A stretch of DNA of 64,000 bases from Holothuria scabra (Eukaryota > Echinodermata > Holothuroidea > Aspidochirotida > Holothuriidae). Within the stretch, counting starts at the first letter, position 1. The number at the start of each line of letters is the position of its first letter. The DNA lies in contig CM074187.1 in assembly GCA_037179385.1 (NCBI GenBank), forward strand, positions 15,811,450 through 15,875,449. The letters are read 5' to 3'. The notes below the pieces were generated by a model that did no database searches, was not told the origin of the DNA, and worked only from the letters and a program-made list of their open reading frames with translations. The position numbers and the translations under genes are program-made. Positions 51,601 to 60,600 of this stretch are shown here, piece by piece.

Positions 51601-54600
51601 TAGAATCAGAATAGATCTCATCCCGGAAACAACAGCTCTATCAACAAACTCCGCAGACTCTGAAGAAGAGAAAATAACTTGTGGAAGAATCCCCCGACAA
51701 AATGAGATATTTCTTCTAAAAGAAGATAAAACAGCTCTAAAAGTCTTGGACAATCTCGGGCAAATAAAAGCCCCTACAATCGCTAATAGGGAATGGCAGG
51801 CCATGGCAAAAAAAGCCTCAAAAACTTTGTCTCTGTCATGATCCCAACCTTTGGCAAAAAAATGAAAAGCTCAAAACACATTAATTGATCATTTAAAGCT
51901 ACAAAAAGCAGCAGAGACTTCACATACATTTTAAGGGAATATCCGGCTACACGTAGCCTTTCAAAGCCCTAGCTCTTCGAAACGAAGCAAAAGCACCCCA
52001 TAAATACGTTACAACATTCTATGCTCCATACGGCCCGTGTTCCTGCAGTCTGGTAAGTTCCAACCTATCCCACCTTCCACAGAATAATGTTCTCCTTCCG
52101 CCACAGAAAAAGTTCCTGGTACTAATTTAGAATCCGTGCCCGGAAGTAGACATCATTTTACTCACTTCACAACTTCCAAAAGAGGGCGCTGAAACTTTAG
52201 AGTTTTTTTTTTTTTTTTCTTTTTTAAGTAAAAAACCCTTTTCTTGTTTTCCTCACTCGAGGAACAGCGCTATGAGTGTGTGCTGTGGAACTGGAAAGAA
52301 GTGAATGGTTAGTGCTGTGGAAGAAAGAAAAGCATTGTTAGTACCGGGACACGAACCCTCGACCCTAGGGGTATAGCGATTCTAGCATGAAGACCAGCGC
52401 GCTTGCCTACTGCGCTACGAGCGCCGTTGCCGGTGGAGGGGTTAAAAATAATATAAGTACTGTCTAATAATACTACCTATTACATATAGCTGTAGGTATA
52501 CGTATATACGTATACCTAAAGCTAACTGTATGTACTTGAGAGTGTACATATATGTACAGTATGAGATACGTATACGTAAATGTTTAAATACCCCTACGTA
52601 TACAGTTCCTATGCATGTGTACACCTGCATATGGCCCACCCTAACCCTATACCTATGCGTACGTAACCTTTATACTATGCGTACTTAACCCTAACCTTAT
52701 TACTATTAGGGAGGTCACTCAAAAAATAAAGTTTCCAGTTAACTTAGTATTTTAGTCTGACTTTGTAGTGCTCCAAAAAAGAAACATTTTGGTGCAAAGA
52801 TGGTGCAAATCGGTTACTGCATTGTCAAGATACGGGCAATTACAGAAATCAATAAAACGCGAAAATGTGTCAAATTTTTGCCAAATATGGCAAAATGGAC
52901 AATTTGCCATTTTTAAGGCTAAATAATTTTTTTATGATGTCCCTTCTGATGCTTGTTATGGTCACACTGAAACAAACCTACAGCATATGTAACAATTTGA
53001 AAACCCCAAGAGGTTCCAATGTTTAGTTTTTGAGAAAATGTCATCAGAAATAGGGGAAAATGATGAAAAAGTCCAGCTAATTAATATGCAAAAATGATAC
53101 AATTCCAAAACGAAATACACTACTGCAATAAAACTTGCAACATACATTGTGGTGATAGTGGAGTACCAATTGTGAAGGTTTTACACAATGCAGCAATAGC
53201 ATTATGCAAATTAGGTAGTGCATAAATTCTCCTTTGTACAGTATATATGGGGTCACATGACCTAATTAATATGCAAAAGTCAAATATCTCTAAAACTATA
53301 CGTCCATCCTGGCTGATTTTTTGAACACTGATTTCAACAGACCAGCAGGTAATGCCTACTTCTTTTGAAGTGTTTTTATTGCATTCTGGGAAATTTGCAT
53401 GATTTTTTTATTAAAACCATGCATTGTATGTATTGCAATACTCAAAATGTACTGAAATTCACTGACATTATATTGCAATACCCAGGATACATTTATTGAC
53501 TTATTCATTCAATATTACAACTGAAAATAGTCTCAAAAGTGTTAAAAAGGCAAATGCAATGAAAAGTACAGTAAATCAATAACAAATAGTGTTATGCAAA
53601 TTGGTTAATACTCCTTTATGCAGTATATATGTGGTCACATGACCTAATTAATATGCAGAAGTTAAATACCTCTAAAATTAAATGTCCTTCTTGGCTGATT
53701 TTTTTAACATGGATTTAAGCAGACCAACAGGTAATGCCTACTGCCTTTAAAGTGATTTTACTGCAATTTGGAAACTTTACATGACTGTATGTATTGCAAT
53801 TAAGCATTTTCACCCTGTATATAACACTATATATCCAAACGGAAGGGTGCATTCATTTACATACTGTACAGTTTTAATTTGAAATAACAACTGAAAAAAA
53901 TCTCTTAAGTGTTAAAAGGGCAAATGCAATGAAAAGTAAATGAAAATGAAAGTGGAATTATGCTAAATTCCTGGCAGAAGATTCAACATCAAATTTGCAA
54001 TGAAATTCAGCATAAATTAATAAAACAATTGTTATATTTCTACAGCACAGACCCAGCCTTCCAATTCAAGTTGCAAGACCCAGTCTGACGACATTTTGGT
54101 TAAGGCCTCCAAGTTCACAGCCATGGTCTGTATGTCGTCCCCCTCCCCATGGCTGCATTTCCCCATGGGGGACAATGTGAACAGGGTCCAGTTTATAGAG
54201 TGGACCAATTGGACTGAGTGAGAACTGAAAACATTATGCATAATTGGGCAAGGTATTGGATAATCAGTTAAATATGTAAACAAACATCAAAGTAGGAGCC
54301 CAACTTTAAGCTGCTGGTAGAAAAGTAACAGAGCTGAATACAAAAGAAAACTCAAAAAAAGAACAATGTAACAGCTGATGCATGCCCATTGAATAACTCC
54401 TTTATTTTTTTTTAAATTTTACTGGAGTATTTACACTGTAGGTGTTAAATTAATACAAATCATCATTAATGATGACCTTTTCCAATTATTTTTTTTTTTT
54501 GCTAAGTCCTCAGACCGAAACTTGTATACACTCTACTGAAAGTATGTGGCAGCTGGCAACAACCTGCAACATAAAGGTAAACAAAAGCAACTAACAACTG

Positions 54601-57600
54601 GCAACTGAAAAGAACACATTGGTGAAGAATGAACAAAGACATCCTTACCGGAGGACCAATCAAACTGTCATTGTGATGTATCTTTGTAAAAATTATCCTT
54701 GCTTTTATATTAAAAAGAGACATTCATCTTTCCACTCCTTCTCCAAAGGGTAGCAGTAGAGAAGTTCATTGTGTGGTGGATCAAACCGGACTGTAAAGAA
54801 GTCCATCTGCCCAATATACTGCTGATCATCTTCCTCAAGGTATTCCTCTATGTCCAGTTGGCTACTCTTCCTTACAACATATCCTTTGTAAAAATGATGA
54901 CGTTTTCCTTGACCGATAAACTTCATACTTATTCTTTTATGTACAATTTCATTTCCAGGAAATGGATTCAATTTCTTCTTTTTTGTGGGAGATGTGCCCT
55001 GATAAGAATATTTTCTTTTTAGTTCTTCTCTTTTTTTCTCCTTTGCATCCTCGTTTTCTGATGGGTGAAATTCTGAACTTGACGAGTGATGGTTTGTGGT
55101 CTCTTCTTCGACTTGGTAAAATTCTAAAATTTTAGTTAAATTGTCAATGAGCTCCAAAGTAGAGAGGGACTGTTTTCCATGAGATAGGTGAAATAATTTA
55201 TAGTCTACTTTCTTGGATATATTAACAGACTTGTAAAACCTAATTTGAGACTTCAAGGCTTCGTGGATCTTCTTGGATATCTCTTCTTCTGTTAAATTTG
55301 TATCTGAATGTTTAACAAGATCTTTCAAGGAAGATATATCTTCCACCTTCTTGCACAAAATGTATTGAGAAGCTTTTTCTGTGTACTTTTGTATATCTTC
55401 CATCTTTTTAACCTCTTTGACTTTTTGTGACTTTTCCATTGCCCGAAGTTTTTTTGCTGTATGTTGTCTGATTTCATTTCTTCGTTGTCTGTATAACTCG
55501 ATTACTTGCTTCCTACTGATCCGAGCTTTTGCTAGTAGGTCTTTTGAATGATCTTGATCGAGAGAATCCAAATATTTCAGAGTGTCATTCATAGACCATA
55601 GAATGAGTCCTTCAATTGTAATTGTATTTGCATTTGGCATTTCTCTTTTCTTACGGTCCAAATGGGAGAAGAGATACTCTGGGGCAAGATTGTCTTTAGG
55701 GCATGATTTGGTTTCTTTGCGTAGTTGCTCTGAGGCATTGTGGTATTTACCACCAGGAAGGTGATCTTCAAGCTGACGCTGAATACAAAGACACAAGCTG
55801 TGTGAAATAATGATTAGTGCCTGCTGGGTTAGGTCTTCTAACTCTGCTGTAACAGGCTGAAAAAGGGAGTCCCATTGCTTGTCCTTAAGAGGGGGAAAAT
55901 TTTCAAAGAGCAAAGTCTGCCCATGCAATAGCTCTGTAGGATCAACCATGAATTGTTTGATCTTTTCAAATGTTCTTGTGTAGAAGGCAGATGTATCAAC
56001 AACTTCAAGGCTACTCTCCAGCATCTCCATCAGTGGCGAAGTTACCTGCTTTTCCAGTAATGCCATTGCACGTATTCCTGCAACAATTAGACTGTCATCA
56101 AGATCCCACAGGCAAGACTTCATTAATCGATTTCTGTCAGATTCTTGGAATGCTCCGATTAGGGATTTAATATGCGGAATGTGATGATACACCGCAGTTG
56201 CATTTTCGAAAGGTATATTAAACCGGTTTCCTCGAAACTCTTTAAGATGCGACTTGTCTTGAAACTGATCTTCTAGATGAACATTAAATTCAAATGAGTG
56301 TCCATGTTGTGGATCAGCGTCAGGACCAAAGCAATTGCAAACTGATCTGATGGCCAGCATAGTTGCCGATTCATTGCCACGATTCCACACAATATGCTTT
56401 TCTCGGCCAAGTTTTCCACTCTCGTTCTCCACCTTTTCCCATTCATACAGTGCAGATTGTGCATATTCTTGAAGGTTTAACACAAGATGTTTGCCACAGT
56501 ACAAATCATTTATTTTTACTAAATCTTCCTGAGCAGCCTTGCTCAACTGTTGCCACTGAGGGACAACCCTTGGTAGCACCTCTTCCCTCCACTGTCCAAA
56601 CTTCCTTACAAATGCCTTATTCACAGCTGCCCTGTCTGTCATGGTATTTTTAATTTTTGCAAGCATTTTCTCCAGGTCTTCTTGCTTCTCATTACTGGTG
56701 TAGAGCAGCAAGTCAGAGAGGCTTTTTAAGGCTTCTTCTGCCTTTTGTATCATTATATCTGAGGTTTCAGAATGAATGTCATTCAATCCTAATGCAACAG
56801 TCTGTTCTGATGTTGATGCCAAGTAAGTTAAAAAATGGTGTCTTTTCTTACTGGTCCCATCAGTGTGAAGAGTAATGTCATCCTCACATGAAGAAATAGC
56901 ATGGTGGGCTGCCTGTTTGGCTAACATGCCCTGTTCTGTTGCCATATACTTTATTATGGTTGGTTTAGGCAACCTTTCGATTTTTAATTTTCCAACACGC
57001 TCAAGGACTGTCTTTATAATTTGAGACACTTTCTTTGAACCTACCCCCATGGACAAGAGTTCATATATTGTTAGTCTGATATCTTTGGAGTAATGCCCAT
57101 TTTCAAAGGTACTTACAATGTGCTCCTCTTCAATCATTACCTTGTCAGTGAGTGCCTCTAGCTCTGCAATTGTAGCATTCTTTTCCTTTAACTCTCTTTG
57201 CAGCTGTTTCATTTTAATGGATCCTTCTTGAAAATCTTCAAATTTTCTCTCATATCTCCTGCACTTTTCCTGGAATTTTCTTTTTTCATGAAACAAGCTG
57301 TTATTGCGCTTCTCCAATTTAATTATCTCAGTTTTTAAATCTTCATTACTTTGCTTTAATGTTTCAATAACCTTCTCTCTGGATTGAATTCTCCTGTTAA
57401 CATTCTTCATTGAAAGATAAGATAATTTTGAATGCAGTTGCTCATTCTCTGTATTTATTGTTTTGCACTGCCTCCTCATTGCATCTCTTTCTTGCTTCAT
57501 ATCAATAAGTTCATACTTGAACCTATCACGTTGGCTTTCTAGTTTGTTATTCAGCTTTTCTATCTTCTGTATTTGTGAGACTAACTCTTTCATGTTCCTT

Positions 57601-60600
57601 TCTGAATTTTGTAAGCATGTTTCTAAGTTTTTCACCTCTTCCAGTTGAAGTATTTGATACTGATCCCAATCTTCTTTGTTGAGGGGCGGAATCCACTCAT
57701 CATCATTTTCATCATCATCACCATCATCCTTATCATCAAAGTCACCCATATGTGCCTTGTCATTTTCACTTGTGTCAGCATTCTTGGGAATTGAACATTC
57801 TCCTACCTGAGGGACATCCTTACATGAATTGCCCTTATGGAATGGTAACTGAAGCCATGCGGAAAGAGCGTCTTTTCCCTTTTTCCTTTCCTTCTCACGC
57901 TGCTTAACCACGCCTAAAAGTTTGCGCCTAACCAGCCCTCTGTCAGGTGTTTTTTCACCCTGAAAAAGCCTTGGCCAGAGACCAGATAATTCACTCCAAG
58001 ACATGTTGTTCTTTGATTTATATTTAGCTATTTCAACCGCCATTCCGTTCGTAACAACAGCTGTTGACACTGACCCACTGTTTTCTTACCATTTAACAGT
58101 TATACCTGCAGATTCACAACATTGCCCTATTTCTTTGTGACACGTCTTGACCTCAGGCACTTCAAAAGATAACCCTACTGTGTTATTTGCCATGGTTAGA
58201 TTCCATGTTTTTGTTTTAATGTTGCGTAAGAAATTTCCAAAATGATTTGGAGTCTTGAGGTGGAGAGCAATGAAAACCTTTTGAAGATTCTCACGGAGGG
58301 AAGTTGGCTGAGCTTTGTTTATAATTGCTAATCGAATGGTCTCAAACAATGCGAAATTTGCATCAGGCTTTTGCCACCAATGATCTGTAAATTAATCACA
58401 GAAAATTGGAAAATAAAAAAAGTAAAAAAAATATGTTGGATTTTTATAGTTTTATGGAGTTTTCAACATATACTGTACCAACTATGGAATACTAGCTAGG
58501 CTACATACATACAGTTCTTGCTGTTTCCCTTGATCTTTGGGGGTCACAAAAAAAACCCTTTATCTTCCTGAGCCATTCCAATCGGACAAGTCTTGACTCA
58601 GCAAATTTGTGCTTATTTTAAAAATCGTAAACCTTACAAGTTAAAATTTCATTGCCAAAATTTAGTTGCCTCCAAAAAAAAAAAAATTATGAGACGAATG
58701 AAGCAGCAAATGCAATTCTTTACAATCCACTGTAAAATGACCCTATTTTGATACAAATTGGAATTATGCCAAATAAAAAGGAGAATGGTTTATTTTCCAT
58801 GACAAGTTACTTTTTTACCAAGCAACTTTTATCCCTTTTGAATTTCAGATTTTTGGTAATTAATGTAAAGCTTCAATAAAAAGAAAACCTCTGGCAGGCC
58901 TTATGAATTGGTGCACTGATCATTGCATGAGGTAAACATAAGTGTTCATCACTTGGCATGCATGCCCTGGTCCTAACAAAGTAGTACCCATCCTGCTTTT
59001 CTTTCCAGAAAAGTTAGGATGAGAAATAAAGAAATAGGCCTGGGCCTATATTTTTACTTGCCACTAATTTGAAATTTGAATGTAGTTGATTGGGAAAATA
59101 CTTCATATTTTTCGTGGCTAATTAAGCCCAACCAATTACAAAGTGGGACAAATTAGGATAATTTATTTGTAGGGCCTAGAATGTAAATTCGTATAGTCTA
59201 TGTGGACCAAAAATGGTTCACTGTTGTGGACTTACTCCCGATATTTAAGCCAAGACCCCTGGGCCTAGTGGTAAAAATTCGAAAAATTTTCATTAGATAC
59301 CCATGTCCAGAGGGAGTAAGTACACAAAATGTTTTTGCAATTCTCATACTCTATGTATTACGGAAGTGGTCATGTTTACGTTCACTCACTCCCTACTGTG
59401 GTTAACGTTCTACGTGAAGCAAAACACTCATTGATTTTGTGCCCTATCGAGTCTTTATAAAAAAGATATGAAGGTTCACTTACCTGGAACTGTTTGGTTA
59501 TCTACCAATTCCTGTATTTCTTGCTCAGTCCATCCTGAAAAACGATTACACAGCCCGATGTGCCTACGGCAAATTTCACGATCGTGTATAGGCTGCTCAG
59601 TGTGGCAACGACGGCACAACGCCGTTTCAGTGTTACCGGAGGTTTCGGTCTCAACAGAAATTTCAGCCATAACGTAGCCTAGTGTTACAGCTTCGCTCGC
59701 ATTGCAACTTTGAAATGAATTTTGCGAGGTGATCTTTACTTCTAATTAAATGACACCTACAGACTTTTTTATTCTAAATAAAATGAATTTTCTAATGGTG
59801 AAAGACACAAATGTGAATTTTGTAATGGTTACCTGTAATCAGCTGGTGAGCAGACGACATCGGCCTCGGTGCTATTAAAAGTTGCGTATCTTCGCCAGCG
59901 GCGGGAATTCCCATATGTGACAACCACTGAAAGAAAGCTGGATTCAACCAATTCCAATGGGGGGTATATCATCTCTCTAGCACATTGAGATCATATCGCA
60001 ACTGTCTCAAAACGCGAGCATTGCAAAATGGCCCATTGAAATTGTACGCAACCATCGGAGCTGACCATCGCGTACGTGGGTAAAAAAAACAGAAAGAACG
60101 TGGATAAATACGGTTTTATTTCTCTGTTTTCTTTTATTTATGGAACATTTCATGAATATAATTTTTACTTGGAAGAAGGAGAAAAGAAAAGACTTTCACA
60201 CTTTATATTTTTTATTCTGTATATTTATTCATCAACAACACCAGCATAGCAAAAGAAATCAGACATGAGTACACAACAGAAGCTGAACACGGAAAATGAA
60301 CAGTTGCTTTGACCTCCCTATTACTATGCGTACGTAACCCTAACCCTACAGCTATGACGCAGTTCCGGGCACGGATGCTAAATTAGAGCCAATTTCCTTT
60401 CTGTCATGGCGGAATGTCACTTTTTCTATGGCAAAATGAGCACATTTTCTATGGCGCAAAGTACCAATGGGGGAATGGCACGGACCCCACCCTAACATAT
60501 GCCTACGTAACCCTAATGTTAGGCCTTACTGTACCCTAATTACCATAAGTACCTAACCCTTACGGTCCCTAACCCAATAACTGTGGGTATGGAAACCCAA

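Larger units (their letters stand above)
52707..60320 (-). mobile_element. Complete 7.6-kb DNA transposon inside PSMA2 intron 1
   Basis: The ends are TAGGGAGGTCA at 52707-52717 and its exact reverse complement at 60310-60320. Direct repeats TTACTAT lie just outside (52700-52706 and 60321-60327), as expected for a 7-bp target duplication. Inside, on the minus strand, is a spliced gene (59670 to 54705) that fills much of the element. Two 380-bp tandem repeats lie between its 3' end and the left terminus. Perfect termini and target duplication point to a recent insertion. The superfamily is not assigned: a 7-bp duplication and GGGAGG-type ends do not match the common hAT, Tc1/mariner or piggyBac patterns. 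It inserted into a sequence rich in telomere-like CCCTAA words. Confidence 0.82.

Noticed and set aside
52341..52425. Functional tRNA gene
   Set aside because: A and B boxes are present, but the acceptor stem does not pair and the anticodon loop is irregular.
55582..57648. Plus-strand frames of 60-96 codons opposite the large transposon gene
   Set aside because: Shadows of the long minus-strand frame.
60310..60600. Internal telomere tract
   Set aside because: CCCTAA words are irregular and interspersed with other sequence; not a tandem telomeric array.
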